From contig NZ_CP075339.1 of the NCBI RefSeq assembly GCF_024399335.1, positions 1,116,001 through 1,180,000 on the forward strand: a stretch of DNA of 64,000 bases. The letters are read 5' to 3'. Each line of letters opens with the position of its first letter. Within the stretch, counting starts at the first letter, position 1. Origin of the DNA: Leucobacter aridicollis (GTDB taxonomy: Bacteria; Actinomycetota; Actinomycetes; Actinomycetales; Microbacteriaceae). The notes below the pieces were generated by a model, which saw only the letters and a list, made by a program, of their open reading frames with translations, searched no databases and was not told the origin of the DNA. A program made the position numbers and the translations under genes. Below are positions 26,712 to 35,648 of the stretch, in pieces.

Positions 26712-28061
26712 ATGGGACGCCTGTTTGGCACTGATGGGGTGCGGGGCTTGGCCGGGGTGGATATCACCGCCGACCTTGCCCTGCGCCTCGCGCACGCAGC
26801 GGCTCTCGTACTCGGACGTAACGCCCGAGGCGAGAGCCGTCGCGCTACCGCGATCGTTGCGCGCGATCCGCGGGTTTCTGGCGAGTTCATCTCGGCCGCA
26901 GTGTCGGCCGGCCTCGCCGCAGCCGGCGTCGACGTACTCGATGCTGGTGTCATCCCGACGCCTGCCGCCGCGTATCTCGTTGCTGACACCGGAGCCGACT
27001 TCGGCGTCATGGTGTCGGCATCGCACAACCCCGCGCCCGACAACGGCATTAAGTTCTTCGCCGAGGGCGGGCGAAAGCTCCCTGACGACGTCGAGGACAA
27101 GATTGAGGCCGCAATGCGCGAGCCTGCGATCGCCGTCACCGGACACGAGGTCGGCAGGATCCAGAGGTTCGCTGACGCTGAGGATCGCTACCTCGTGCAC
27201 CTCCTCGGGACACTCGAGGGCCTCTCGCTCGAAGGGCTGTCTGTCGTGCTCGATTGCGCCCACGGTGCAGCGTCAGGCATTTCCCCCGACGCGTTCAGTG
27301 ATGCGGGCGCGAAGGTCGTCGTGATCGGTAACGACCCCGACGGCATGAACATCAATGACGGCGTGGGATCCACCCACCTCGAACCGCTCATCGCCGCAGT
27401 TCTTGAGCACGGCGCCGATCTCGGCATTGCGCACGACGGTGATGCTGATCGCTGCCTCGCAGTCGACAGCGCAGGCAACGTAATTGACGGCGACCGCATC
27501 ATGGCGATTCTCGCGCTCTCGATGTCCGCACGCGGCAAGCTTGACCAGAACACGCTTGTCGCCACCGTGATGTCGAACCTCGGGCTGAAGCTCGCGATGG
27601 CAGACAACGGGATCGACGTCGTCGAGACTGGCGTTGGCGATCGCTATGTGCTTGAAGCGATCAACGAGCACGGATATTCGCTCGGCGGAGAGCAGTCCGG
27701 TCATGTCATCATGAGCGAGTTCGCGACGACTGGTGATGGCATCCTCACGGGGCTGCATATTGCCGCCGAAATCGTCCGTTCGGGTAAGTCGCTTACCGAG
27801 CTTGGCGAGTGCATGAAAGTGTACCCGCAGGTGCTCGTGAATGTGCGCGGTGTTGACCGTTCACGCGCGAGCAGCGACGAGGTGCTCCAGCAGGCCGTTC
27901 ACCAGGTTGAGGAGGCGCTGAAGGGCGAGGGGCGCGTGCTCCTTCGTCCCTCTGGCACCGAGCCTGTCGTCCGTGTGATGGTTGAGGCGGCCGAGGTCGC
28001 TCAGGCTCAGCAGCTCGCCGATGACCTTGCGGCGATCGTGAAGGAACGTCTGGCGGTCTAG
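26712..28061 (+). CDS. glmM: phosphoglucosamine mutase
   Basis: Interconverts glucosamine-6-P and glucosamine-1-P for UDP-GlcNAc and peptidoglycan. It is 449 aa. Active-site phosphoserine Ser104 in [14 protein letters not shown], Mg-binding loop DGDADRC (about 240), sugar loop [11 protein letters not shown] and phosphate site [12 protein letters not shown] near the C-terminus. ATG at 26712, 18 nt after rpsI. Works with glmS at 31132, 3 kb downstream. Confidence 0.97.
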   Translation: MGRLFGTDGVRGLAGVDITADLALRLAHAAALVLGRNARGESRRATAIVARDPRVSGEFISAAVSAGLAAAGVDVLDAGVIPTPAAAYLVADTGADFGVMVSASHNPAPDNGIKFFAEGGRKLPDDVEDKIEAAMREPAIAVTGHEVGRIQRFADAEDRYLVHLLGTLEGLSLEGLSVVLDCAHGAASGISPDAFSDAGAKVVVIGNDPDGMNINDGVGSTHLEPLIAAVLEHGADLGIAHDGDADRCLAVDSAGNVIDGDRIMAILALSMSARGKLDQNTLVATVMSNLGLKLAMADNGIDVVETGVGDRYVLEAINEHGYSLGGEQSGHVIMSEFATTGDGILTGLHIAAEIVRSGKSLTELGECMKVYPQVLVNVRGVDRSRASSDEVLQQAVHQVEEALKGEGRVLLRPSGTEPVVRVMVEAAEVAQAQQLADDLAAIVKERLAV

Positions 28062-28072
28062 TCCTCGCTCTT

Positions 28073-28113
28073 CGGCCGGGGTGTAGCGACGACTCGTCGC
28101 TGCGCCCCGGCCG
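28073..28113 (+). terminator. terminator-like hairpin after glmM
   Basis: CGGCCGGGG and CCCCGGCCG form the outer stem, with AGCGACGA/TCGTCGCT inside it (28073-28113). It is strong and GC-rich, with no U-tract, and starts 12 nt after the glmM stop. Confidence 0.6.
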
Positions 28114-28179
28114 TTGGCGTTCCCGGGGGAATTTGTGGTGCGATCGGCGCTCTTCTGAATCGGGTCTCTGCGTTTCTGC

Positions 28180-28320
28180 CCTGTAGAGCCCGTTGGCACC
28201 CGTCGGGCTCGGTGGAACCCGTTGGACTCTGTGTAACCCGTTGGACTCTGTGGAAACGTTTGACACCCTGTGGCCCCCTGCGGAACCGTGTGGAGCTCTG
28301 TGGGAATCTTTGGCTTTGCA
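28180..28320. repeat. degenerate 19-bp tandem repeats
   Basis: AACCCGTTGGACTCTGTG occurs exactly at 28216-28233 and again at 28235-28252, period 19. Diverged copies flank it, for example near 28186, 28254 (AAACGTTTGACACCCTGTGG) and 28283 (AACCGTGTGGAGCTCTGTGG). No spacers of constant length are present, so it is not CRISPR. Confidence 0.75.
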
Positions 28321-28513
28321 CCTTTCACCAAGTCGACACTGCCGGGCATCTGCGTTGCGTATGGGATCTTTACTTGGGATGCAGTAGCGACTTGCAATTG
28401 GCTTTTCTCGTGCAGATCACATGTGATGTGACTGAGATGCACCCCCACCCGCACGACCGAACCACTTTTGATGGCAGGACCGCGTCCTAGCGGACAACGA
28501 GGCTGGTTGCTCA

Positions 28514-29347
28514 CTATGCGAGCCGCGCTGGCTGATGGAGCCCAACCGCAACTGCTCTCATAATGAGTGCCTGCGTCTCGGGCCAGGAATGCATTACCTG
28601 CGCATAGCTCACCCGAATAACGGTGAACCCGCGAAGTCTGAGCTGCGCGTCGTGTTCGATGTCGACATCGCGCTGTGGCCCAGTGTGGTGGGCGCCGTCA
28701 ATCTGTACGACAAGGCGCGACCCAATGAGAAAGTCGACCCTCCGTCCCACGAGCCAGGCTTGCGCCACGAGCGGTAGCCTCATCCAACTCAGGCGCAGTC
28801 TGAAGTAGCTTTCAAGCCCTGAATCTGCGAATGGGTCTGTCGCCTGAAGCACACGCTTTGACGCGGTCGGCAGCGGCAAGAGGTCCAGCCCTGCCCGATC
28901 CACGAGATTCTTGTTGAGCGCAGAGTCCCAGGTCGCGACGGCATCTTCGAACGGCTCGCACTGTGCGACCAGCATGAGGACGTTTTCGATCGAGTCGACG
29001 AGGGCGAACCTCGCCCGTGGCACGATTGGCTCGTGGTAGTGGAGCACTGACCCGGGTGGGCGTCGTTCCGAGCCTGGCCGCGGAACGCCGAAGTGCTCGC
29101 CCTCGGGGACTCGCCGGACCCAGAGCCCCAGGCGTGCCGCCTGCGTGACGCAACTTAAGGTGAGGCCCGCAGTCGCGGCAGCAACCACCTGAGGGTCGGC
29201 CGTGGGCGTTGCGAGCCATCCTTTCTTGAATCGGATGAGCCCGCCGGCTGCGACCTCTTGCTGTATGCGGTAGCGGGTCATTCCGCGTGCAACAAGTTCG
29301 GAGCTTCGGATGACTCCGCCGCGTTTCGAGAGAATACCTGTGATCAT
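28514..29347 (-). CDS. AbiEi-like N-terminal plus DUF559 protein
   Basis: Function uncertain. It is 277 aa from the ATG at 29347; the frame continues upstream without a better start. The N-terminal winged-helix-like part (ILSKRGGVIRSSELVARGMTRYRIQQEVAAGGLIRFKKGWL) resembles AbiEi antitoxin-type domains. The C-terminal 110 residues resemble DUF559/Vsr-type PD-(D/E)xK nuclease folds: ESYFRLRL, VGRRVDFLIGSRLVVQIDGAHHTGPQRDVDIEHDAQLRLRG. Such proteins are common in Microbacteriaceae, usually as orphans. It sits alone between repeat-rich gaps, with no toxin partner visible. Confidence 0.75.
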   Translation of the reverse strand: MITGILSKRGGVIRSSELVARGMTRYRIQQEVAAGGLIRFKKGWLATPTADPQVVAAATAGLTLSCVTQAARLGLWVRRVPEGEHFGVPRPGSERRPPGSVLHYHEPIVPRARFALVDSIENVLMLVAQCEPFEDAVATWDSALNKNLVDRAGLDLLPLPTASKRVLQATDPFADSGLESYFRLRLSWMRLPLVAQAWLVGRRVDFLIGSRLVVQIDGAHHTGPQRDVDIEHDAQLRLRGFTVIRVSYAQVMHSWPETQALIMRAVAVGLHQPARLA

Positions 29348-29629
29348 GTGAGCCAGTCTGCGCCCGCGGGCTCTTCTTCGAGTGTCTCCGCCGCAGTCTG
29401 TGCAGAGCTGAGTGGGATTGCTGAGACACAACAGGTTGTGGACGAAGCACCTCGGGGGATGGGCGCCGTACGATGTGGCGACTGTCTCGTCGGCTGTTGT
29501 CGGGCCTGTTGCCGCCCATAGCAATGCGATCCCTGATGGATATGCCAAAAATCGAGCTGGTGGACATTAATACCGCCGATCCCAGGTGTACTGAACGCCA
29601 GAGTCGCTGTCGGCTCCGGCACGATGGCT

Positions 29630-29659
29630 GGGGCTGGGGCTGGGGCTGGGGCTGGGGCT
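29630..29659 (+). repeat. (GGGGCT)x5 tandem repeat
   Basis: Five perfect hexanucleotide units. Five runs of four G at regular spacing on the plus strand have G-quadruplex potential. Confidence 0.9.
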
Positions 29660-29712
29660 TGGGACTTGAGCTGGAGCTGGATGCGGCAGGACCCGACACC
29701 CGGCAGCAGGTA

Positions 29713-29772
29713 TGGGATCTGCGATGTCAATGCCGGATATCGGGCTGCTGGGCATTGATACTGCAGATCCCA
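29713..29772. repeat. palindromic repeat element, copy A
   Basis: A 60-bp imperfect hairpin: arm 29713-29734 (TGGGATCTGC then GATGTCAATGCC) pairs with 29751-29772 at 19 of 22 positions around a 16-nt loop. Flanks (GGCAGCAGGTA left, GGGGTACTGGCGGCGGG right) are also conserved in copy B, giving a repeat unit of about 90 bp. Confidence 0.85.
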
Positions 29773-29842
29773 GGGGTACTGGCGGCGGGCGGTGGCCAGT
29801 CGAAGCGGCAGCCGGAATGGTGGCGATGCCAGTGTGTGCAGC

Positions 29843-29870
29843 CGACAGCCGACAGCCGACAGCCGACAGC
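29843..29870 (+). repeat. (CGACAGC)x4 tandem repeat
   Basis: Four perfect heptanucleotide units that run directly into palindromic copy B. Typical of slipped-strand expansion. Confidence 0.9.
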
Positions 29871-29875
29871 AGGTA

Positions 29876-29935
29876 TGGGATCTGCGATGTCAATGCCGGT
29901 TATCGGGCTGCAGGGCATATGTACTGCAGATCCCA
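29876..29935. repeat. palindromic repeat element, copy B
   Basis: The same element 163 bp from copy A. Left arm 29876-29897 is identical to that of A over 22 nt, and CAGCAGGTA precedes both. Right arm 29914-29935 pairs at 16 of 22 positions. Its right flank continues as GGGATACTGGCGGCGGGCTGCGG. Confidence 0.85.
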
Positions 29936-29958
29936 GGGATACTGGCGGCGGGCTGCGG

Positions 29959-30045
29959 GGCAGCAATACTGCAGATCCCATGGGTACTGGGGGGCGGGCT
30001 GCGGAGCAGCAACGCTGCAGATCCTAGCGATATGGGCGGCAGCCC
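29959..30045. repeat. partial palindromic repeat copies C and D
   Basis: Two tandem right-half copies: ACTGCAGATCCCATGGGTACTGG (about 29968-29990, split here as ACTGCAGATCCCA plus TGGGTACTGG) and GCTGCAGATCCTAGCGATATGG (about 30013-30034, split as GCTGCAGATCC plus TAGCGATATGG). Each is followed by a GGCGG-type flank like that of copies A and B. Confidence 0.7.
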
Positions 30046-30056
30046 CAACCCAGCGC

Positions 30057-31100
30057 CTACAGCTTCCGGAGGAGCACCTTTTCGACGCGGTGGTCGGCGC
30101 CCTTGCGCAGCACGAGCGTTGCTCTCGCCCGCGTCGGCCGGATGTTCTCAATGAGGTTCGGCTCGTTGATCGACTTCCAGATGCCGTGCGCGTAGGCGCG
30201 GCTCTCAGAATCGCTGAGCGTCGCGAACTTGCGGAAGAACGAGTTGGGGTCTGAGAACGCCCCATCGCGCAGCCTGAAGAAGCGCTGCGTGAACCACTCC
30301 TCGATGTGGTCGGTGCGCGCGTCAACGTACACGGAGAAGTCGAACAGATCTGAAACCGCGAGGGGGTGCTCGCGGGTCGGCGGCTGCAGCACGTTGAGGC
30401 CCTCGAGGATGAGGATGTCTGGCTGGCGAACCGTCGTGTACTCGTCGGGCACGATGTCGTAGATCAGGTGACTGTAGTGCGGCGCCCGAACCTCGGGCAT
30501 GCCTGACTTCACCTGGGACACGAAGCGGAGCAGTGCTCGTCTGTCGTACGACTCGGGGAAGCCCTTGCGGTGGGCGATGCCACGCCGCTCGAGCTCGGCG
30601 TTGGGGTAGAGGAAGCCGTCGGTCGTGACGAGGGTGACGTTTGGCGTCTCGGGCCAGCGAGCGAGGAGGTCGCGCAGGATACGCGCGACAGTGGACTTGC
30701 CGACCGCCACGGACCCTGCGACGCCAATCACAAAGGTGCTCTGTTTTTCGCCTTCGCGTTTCAGAAAGCTGCGAGTTCGCTGATGCATCTCGCGGGCGGC
30801 GATTGCGTACTGGTTGATGAGTCGGCTGAGCGGCCGGTAGACCTCCGAAACCTCTTCAACGTCGAGCGAGACACCAAGGCCACGGAAGGCCTCGACCTCC
30901 GCCTCGGTAAGCGGCATAGGGGTTTCCCCAGCGAGCCGCGCCCATTCCGACCGGCCGATCTCCCCGAACGGCGAGGTGAACTCGGGCCGAACAAGTGTCT
31001 GAGTTTCAGGGCCGAGCACCAGGTTTCGTGAACTTTCTTCGGCAGCCTCGTCGTCGCGAGCAAGGTCGGTGACTGCGCCTTCGCTGTGTTTTTCGCTCAT
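30057..31100 (-). CDS. coaA: type I pantothenate kinase
   Basis: Phosphorylates pantothenate, the committed step of coenzyme A synthesis. It is 347 aa from the ATG at 31100 (MSEKHSEG). The Walker A motif [17 protein letters not shown] is near residue 125, [17 protein letters not shown] and RKGFPESYD follow, and the end is [30 protein letters not shown]. The N-terminal 35 residues are a non-conserved acidic extension. Divergent from glmS with a 31-bp gap. Confidence 0.95.
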   Translation of the reverse strand: MSEKHSEGAVTDLARDDEAAEESSRNLVLGPETQTLVRPEFTSPFGEIGRSEWARLAGETPMPLTEAEVEAFRGLGVSLDVEEVSEVYRPLSRLINQYAIAAREMHQRTRSFLKREGEKQSTFVIGVAGSVAVGKSTVARILRDLLARWPETPNVTLVTTDGFLYPNAELERRGIAHRKGFPESYDRRALLRFVSQVKSGMPEVRAPHYSHLIYDIVPDEYTTVRQPDILILEGLNVLQPPTREHPLAVSDLFDFSVYVDARTDHIEEWFTQRFFRLRDGAFSDPNSFFRKFATLSDSESRAYAHGIWKSINEPNLIENIRPTRARATLVLRKGADHRVEKVLLRKL

Positions 31101-31118
31101 CGCACTCCATCGTGCCAC

Positions 31119-31124
31119 TAAAAT
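31119..31124 (+). promoter_or_regulatory. -10 box of leaderless glmS
   Basis: TAAAAT lies 7 nt before the glmS ATG at 31132 and no Shine-Dalgarno sequence fits between. The -35 is weak and would lie inside the coaA start region. A leaderless glmS mRNA is inferred. Confidence 0.5.
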
Positions 31125-31131
31125 TGGGCGT

Positions 31132-32982
31132 ATGTGTGGAATCGTAGGATATGCAGGCCCAAATGAGACCATTGAGGCCCTCCTGAACGGCCTTCGCCGG
31201 CTCGAGTACCGCGGATACGACTCCGCGGGTGTTGCCGTTATTGATGACACCGGCGGTATCTCGGTACGCAAGAAGTCGGGCAAGCTCCTAAACCTTGAGG
31301 ATCTTCTTGAGGCGAGCCCGGTACAGGCCGCCGGAGCCGGCATCGGTCACACGCGCTGGGCGACGCACGGCGGGCCGACCGATGTAAATGCGCACCCGCA
31401 CCTGGGTGACGACGGGCGCCTCGCAGTGATCCACAACGGCATCGTCGAGAACTTCGCCGAGCTCCGCGATGAGGTTGTCTCTCGCGGCGCCGAACTCGCG
31501 AGCGAGACAGACACCGAGGTTGTCGCTGCGCTGCTCGGCCTCGAGACAGGTTCGGGCAAGGACCTCGAGACGGCGTTCCGCGACGTCGTGGGGCGCCTGC
31601 ACGGGACGTTCACGCTGCTCGCGATGCATCAGAGCGAGCCTGGCAAGATTGTTGCGGCGCGTCATCATTCGCCGCTCGTCGTTGGTCTTGGCGACGGCGA
31701 GAACTTCCTCGGATCCGACGTCGCGGCGTTCGTTTCGTCGACGCGCCGGGCGGTTGTGGTTGAGGAAGACAACATCGCTGTCATTACGCCCGACAGCGTC
31801 CGGATCACCGATTTTGCCGGTGCCGAGGTCGCATTTGAGGAGTACGAGGTCGAATGGGACGCCGGCGCCGCCGACAAGGGCGGTTGGTCGTCGTTCATGG
31901 CGAAGGAGATCAACGAGCAGCCGGAGGCGATCGAGAACACGATCCGCGGTCGCATCGTCGACGGCCACGTCGAGATCCCTGAGCTCACCGCTCTCGGTGA
32001 GGATCGCCTGCGGAGCATCGATCGCATCATCATCGTCGCCTGCGGCACCGCCTCGTACGCTGGCCTCGTCGGGTCGTACGCGATCGAGCAGTGGGCGCGC
32101 ATCCCCGTCGAGGTCCAACTCAGCCACGAGTTCCGCTACCGCGACCCTGTGCTCACTGAGAACACAATGGTCGTCTCGGTGAGCCAGTCGGGCGAGACGA
32201 TGGACACGCTGATGGCTGTGAAGTATGCGATCGAGCGCGGCGTGACGACTGTGTCGGTCTGCAACACTCAGAGCGCAACGATTCCGCGGGAGTCGGACGC
32301 CGCCGTCTACACGCATGCTGGCCCCGAGGTTGCAGTTGCTTCGACGAAGGCGTTCGTCGCACAGATCACCGCGCTGTACCTCCTTGGGTTGCACCTCGGG
32401 CGCGTGCGCGAGACGCTCTCCGCGGCAGACGAGTCGGCTGCGATCGAGCAGTTCGAGTCGCTTCCCGAGAAGATGGCTGAGGCAGTCGCGACGCACGACC
32501 AGATCGCTGAGCTCGCGCACTGGATGGCCGACACCCGTTCGGTGCTCTTCCTCGGTCGTCACGCTGGCTACCCGGCGGCGCTCGAGGGCGCGTTGAAGCT
32601 CAAGGAGATCGCCTACATTCATGCTGAGGGGTTCGCCGCGGGCGAGTTGAAGCACGGCCCGATCGCGCTCATCGATCATGGCCAGCCCGTGTTCGTGCTT
32701 GTGCCGAGCCCGCGCACGTCGCCGCTCATGCACTCGAAGGTTGTGTCGAACATCCAAGAGATCCGTGCGCGTGGGGCGCGTGTCATCGCGATCGTCGAGA
32801 AGGGCGACACTTCGGTGCTGCCGTTCGCAGACGAGGTCGTGCGGATCCCGCTCACTGACGCGCTGTTTGACCCGATCCTGCAGGTTGTTCCGCTGCAGTG
32901 GTTCGCGCTCGAGCTCTCGACGGCGAAGGGCCTCGACGTTGACCAGCCGCGAAACCTTGCGAAATCGGTGACAGTCGAGTGA
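31132..32982 (+). CDS. glmS: glutamine-fructose-6-phosphate aminotransferase
   Basis: Makes glucosamine-6-P from fructose-6-P and glutamine, entry to UDP-GlcNAc synthesis. It is 616 aa from the ATG at 31132, which puts the catalytic Cys at position 2 (MCGIVGYAG); the frame is open upstream, but only this start gives a functional N-terminal nucleophile. Glutaminase domain to about 240, then two SIS domains ([22 protein letters not shown]), and C-terminal [15 protein letters not shown]. The stop overlaps acpS by 4 nt. Confidence 0.97.
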   Translation: MCGIVGYAGPNETIEALLNGLRRLEYRGYDSAGVAVIDDTGGISVRKKSGKLLNLEDLLEASPVQAAGAGIGHTRWATHGGPTDVNAHPHLGDDGRLAVIHNGIVENFAELRDEVVSRGAELASETDTEVVAALLGLETGSGKDLETAFRDVVGRLHGTFTLLAMHQSEPGKIVAARHHSPLVVGLGDGENFLGSDVAAFVSSTRRAVVVEEDNIAVITPDSVRITDFAGAEVAFEEYEVEWDAGAADKGGWSSFMAKEINEQPEAIENTIRGRIVDGHVEIPELTALGEDRLRSIDRIIIVACGTASYAGLVGSYAIEQWARIPVEVQLSHEFRYRDPVLTENTMVVSVSQSGETMDTLMAVKYAIERGVTTVSVCNTQSATIPRESDAAVYTHAGPEVAVASTKAFVAQITALYLLGLHLGRVRETLSAADESAAIEQFESLPEKMAEAVATHDQIAELAHWMADTRSVLFLGRHAGYPAALEGALKLKEIAYIHAEGFAAGELKHGPIALIDHGQPVFVLVPSPRTSPLMHSKVVSNIQEIRARGARVIAIVEKGDTSVLPFADEVVRIPLTDALFDPILQVVPLQWFALELSTAKGLDVDQPRNLAKSVTVE

Positions 32983-33344
32983 TCATCGGCATCGGCGTCG
33001 ACACTGTCGATATCCAGCGTTTCGAGCAGCAGCTTGAACGCACTCCGAAACTGCGGGAACGTTTGTTCAGCGCGGCGGAGGGACAGCTGTCGATTCCGTC
33101 ACTTGCGGCACGATTTGCCGCGAAGGAGGCGCTCATTAAGGCGCTCGGCGATTCGGGCGACCTCACGTGGCCTGACATGGAGGTGCGTCGGAACGAACTT
33201 CGAGCTCCGGAGTTTGTTCCGACGACCGGACTCCTCGCCGCGCTTGCCGCACGCGGGGCTGACAGGATTCACCTGACGATGACCCACGACACCGGGGTTG
33301 CGACCGCGTTCGTTATTGTTGAGCACGGAGGTGGGGCTAAATGA
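32979..33344 (+). CDS. acpS: holo-[acyl-carrier-protein] synthase
   Basis: Transfers 4'-phosphopantetheine from CoA to the acyl carrier protein. It is 121 aa with the Mg-binding GIGVDTVDIQRFE motif and the FAAKEALIKAL helix, both diagnostic. GTG at 32979 overlaps glmS, and its stop overlaps alr by 4 nt. Substrate CoA comes from the pathway of the divergent coaA. Confidence 0.95.
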   Translation: MIIGIGVDTVDIQRFEQQLERTPKLRERLFSAAEGQLSIPSLAARFAAKEALIKALGDSGDLTWPDMEVRRNELRAPEFVPTTGLLAALAARGADRIHLTMTHDTGVATAFVIVEHGGGAK

Positions 33345-34480
33345 GAACCGGGTCTATGCGGGTTGCCGAGATCTCTGTGCCGGCGATTCGCGCGAACGTT
33401 GGCCGTGTGCGCGAGCTCACAGCTGGCGCAAACGTCATCGTCGTGGTGAAGGCGTGCGGTTACGGCCACGATGCGGCGATAGCGGCGCGCGCTGCAATGG
33501 AGGGTGGCGCGACGATGATTGCAACAGCCGACCTCGAGGAGTCGCTGAAGCTTCGCGAGAGCGGCATCGACGCGCCGCTCTTGTGCTGGCTGCACGGCCC
33601 ACGGGTCGACTTTGCGGCTGCGATCGAGCACTCGATTGACGTTGGGGTGTCTCACCTCAGCCAGCTTGAGGCGCTTGCGGAGGCCGCGCGCGTCACTGGC
33701 AAGCGTGCAACGCTGCAGTTCAAGATCGATACCGGCCTGAGCCGAAACGGGGCTGCCCGCGAGGAGTGGGAGGCGCTGTTCGCTCGCGGCGCCGAGCTTG
33801 AGCATGAGGGTCTCGTCTCTGTGCGGGGCATCTTCAGCCACCTTGCGAACGCGGGGGAGGAGGCCGACCTGGCACAGGGAGCGCGCTTCGACGAAGCTGT
33901 TGCAGCGCTCAGGGCTGCCGGCTCCGCGCCCGAGATGATTCACCTCGCCGCGAGCGCAGCGATATTCACCCGCCCCGAGCTTTCCTACAACACTGTACGC
34001 GTCGGCATGGCGGCATACGGCCTGAGCCCGCTCGCCGGGAAGAACTCGGCTCAGCTGGGCCTCGTCCCGGCGATGACGCTCCGCTCGGAAGTCGTCGCGC
34101 TGCGCGGCGTCCCAGCAGGTACCGGCGTCTCCTACGGGTTTAACCACGTGTGCGAGGTCGCCACGACGCTCGCCCTCGTGCCTGTCGGGTACGCGGACGG
34201 CATGCCGCGCGCGCTGAATGGCGCGGGCGCGTGGGTCACTATCGCTGGGGAGCGCTGCCCGATCGTTGGCAGGATCGGCATGGACCAGTTCATCGTCGAC
34301 GTCGGGCCGATCGCCGGCCGCATCGACATCGGGGCGCCGGTGATCCTCTTCGGAGACCCCGAGCGCGGCTTCCCGTCGATCGACATCTGGGCTGGCCTGA
34401 TGCGCACAATCAATTACGAGATTCTTGTGGGGATCGGCCCTCGTGTGGTGCGGGTCGCGGTCGACGAGGATGAGCTGTGA
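33341..34480 (+). CDS. alr: alanine racemase
   Basis: PLP enzyme supplying D-alanine for peptidoglycan. It is 379 aa. The PLP lysine is in VVVKACGYGHDA (about residue 38); the second catalytic base, a tyrosine, is in GTGVSYGFNH (about 265), followed by VGYADGMPR and VGRIGMDQFIVDVG. Overlaps acpS and tsaE by 4 nt each. Confidence 0.96.
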   Translation: MRTGSMRVAEISVPAIRANVGRVRELTAGANVIVVVKACGYGHDAAIAARAAMEGGATMIATADLEESLKLRESGIDAPLLCWLHGPRVDFAAAIEHSIDVGVSHLSQLEALAEAARVTGKRATLQFKIDTGLSRNGAAREEWEALFARGAELEHEGLVSVRGIFSHLANAGEEADLAQGARFDEAVAALRAAGSAPEMIHLAASAAIFTRPELSYNTVRVGMAAYGLSPLAGKNSAQLGLVPAMTLRSEVVALRGVPAGTGVSYGFNHVCEVATTLALVPVGYADGMPRALNGAGAWVTIAGERCPIVGRIGMDQFIVDVGPIAGRIDIGAPVILFGDPERGFPSIDIWAGLMRTINYEILVGIGPRVVRVAVDEDEL

Positions 34481-34989
34481 GCGTCGTCGAGCGCTACTCC
34501 GCAGCCGATCCTGATGCGATGCACGAACTCGGAATTGAGTTTGGCAGGCGTCTCGGCGCCGGCGACCTCGTGATCTTGACAGGTGAACTTGGCGCGGGGA
34601 AGACGACGTTCACCCGCGGGCTCGGCGAGGGCCTTGGCGTGCGCGGCCCGGTGCAGAGCCCGACGTTCGTGATTGCGCGGACGCACCCGTCGCTCGTGGG
34701 TGGTGCACCACTCATCCACGTGGACGCGTACAGGCTCGCAGACTCAAGCGAGCTCGAGGACCTCGATCTCGATTTTGACGGCTCAGTCGTCGTGGCCGAG
34801 TGGGGCGCTGGCCTCGTTGACGCGCGCGATTCGTGGCTTGAGATTGTCATCGATCGCCCTGTCGGCGCTGGTGACGGCGCGGCAGATGCTGCCGAGGCTG
34901 ACGACAACGTCGCGGAGGCGCCGATCGAGCCCCGCGCACTGACGGTCACGGGGCACGGCCCACGGTGGCAGGACGGAGTGCTGGCGTGA
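34477..34989 (+). CDS. tsaE: t6A biosynthesis ATPase TsaE
   Basis: P-loop ATPase that resets the TsaB-TsaD complex during tRNA t6A37 synthesis. It is 170 aa. Walker A is GELGAGKTTFTRGLGEGLG (about 27-45), followed by QSPTFVIARTH and LDFDGSVVVAEWGAG. The C-terminus has an Ala/Asp-rich insert. GTG start and 4-nt overlap at both ends. Confidence 0.94.
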   Translation: MSVVERYSAADPDAMHELGIEFGRRLGAGDLVILTGELGAGKTTFTRGLGEGLGVRGPVQSPTFVIARTHPSLVGGAPLIHVDAYRLADSSELEDLDLDFDGSVVVAEWGAGLVDARDSWLEIVIDRPVGAGDGAADAAEADDNVAEAPIEPRALTVTGHGPRWQDGVLA

Positions 34990-35648
34990 ACGGTGTCGAG
35001 GTGCGTACAGTCGCGGCGCCCGAGCTTGGGGAGCGCGTGATCCTCGCGATCGATACGTCGCTTGGTACGAGCGTCGCAGTCGGCGCGGGCGGGCAGATCG
35101 CCGAGGTGTCGAGCGACGATCCGCGCGGGCACGCGGAGGTGATTGGCGACCTTATTGCGCGCGCGTTTGCAGAGATCAGGATCCCCGCGGCTTCGATAAC
35201 CCACGTTGTCGCAGGGATGGGACCTGGGCCGTTTACTGGCCTCCGCGTCGGCATTGCTGCCGCGCACGCGTTCGCGCTCGGCAGGGGCTTGAGCATCCTG
35301 CCGCTTGTCAGCCATGATGCTGTCGCGCTTGAGCATCTCGAGACTGGCGCCATTTCTGGTGTTCGTGTCGTGCAGGACGCGAAGCGGCGCGAGCTGTTCG
35401 TGACCGACTACACCGGGCTTGACTGGACTGGCACCCCGGAGCGCGACGCCGAACCGCGCCTGCTGCCGCGGGAAGGTTACGAGTGCATCGTTAACGAGGT
35501 GTGGCCAGCACGCGTCCCAGCCGCCGCTCTCGTGCGCCTTGCCGCGCGGCGCCTCGCATCGGGCGCCACCTTCGAGGCCGACAAAGCACTGTACCTCCGG
35601 CTGCCTGATGTGATGCAGCCGAAGGCTCCGAAGCCGGTGACACCGTGA
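34986..35648 (+). CDS. tsaB: t6A biosynthesis protein TsaB
   Basis: Non-catalytic partner of TsaD (YeaZ family). The GTG at 34986 (GTGA overlap with tsaE) is preferred to the open-frame start at 34965; it gives 220 aa. The N-terminus VILAIDTSLGTSVAVG and the GMGPGPFTGLRVGIAAAHAFALG segment are the family signature. Stop overlaps rimI by 4 nt. Confidence 0.93.
   Translation: MNGVEVRTVAAPELGERVILAIDTSLGTSVAVGAGGQIAEVSSDDPRGHAEVIGDLIARAFAEIRIPAASITHVVAGMGPGPFTGLRVGIAAAHAFALGRGLSILPLVSHDAVALEHLETGAISGVRVVQDAKRRELFVTDYTGLDWTGTPERDAEPRLLPREGYECIVNEVWPARVPAAALVRLAARRLASGATFEADKALYLRLPDVMQPKAPKPVTP

Larger units (their letters stand above)
28062..28513. other. intergenic region with hairpin and degenerate tandem repeats
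   Basis: A 452-bp gap between convergent glmM and the DUF559 gene. It holds a hairpin at 28073-28113, a stretch of 19-bp degenerate repeats (about 28180-28320) and lower-GC sequence around 28320-28450. Small open frames here follow the repeat period and have no recognisable domain, so I call no gene. Confidence 0.7.
29348..30056. other. 709-bp noncoding repeat-rich region
   Basis: There is no credible gene between the DUF559 start and the coaA stop. Frames that stay open do so because of repeats. The region carries (GGGGCT)5, (CGACAGC)4, and at least two full and two or three partial copies of a palindromic element described separately. It looks like a repeat hot spot rather than decayed coding sequence. 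Confidence 0.75.

Noticed and set aside
25512..27263. 583-codon minus-strand frame opposite truA, rplM, rpsI and glmM
   Set aside because: It spans four certain genes on the other strand. GC-rich third positions keep the antisense frame open; there is no start context or domain.
29843..29870. Possible CRISPR array
   Set aside because: Units are 7 bp with no spacers, and no cas genes are in the window. The 19-bp repeats at 28.2 kb also lack spacers.
29344..30254. Several open frames on both strands across the repeat cluster
   Set aside because: They are kept open by tandem and palindromic repeats; the translated products are repeats of the same short phrases and match no family.
31101..31131. 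glmS ribozyme or riboswitch
   Set aside because: Only 31 bp separate coaA and glmS, and the mRNA appears leaderless, so there is no room for a ribozyme.
31288..32757. 489-codon minus-strand frame opposite glmS, and a similar one at 47103-48557 opposite guaA
   Set aside because: Both are antisense shadows of well-conserved enzymes.
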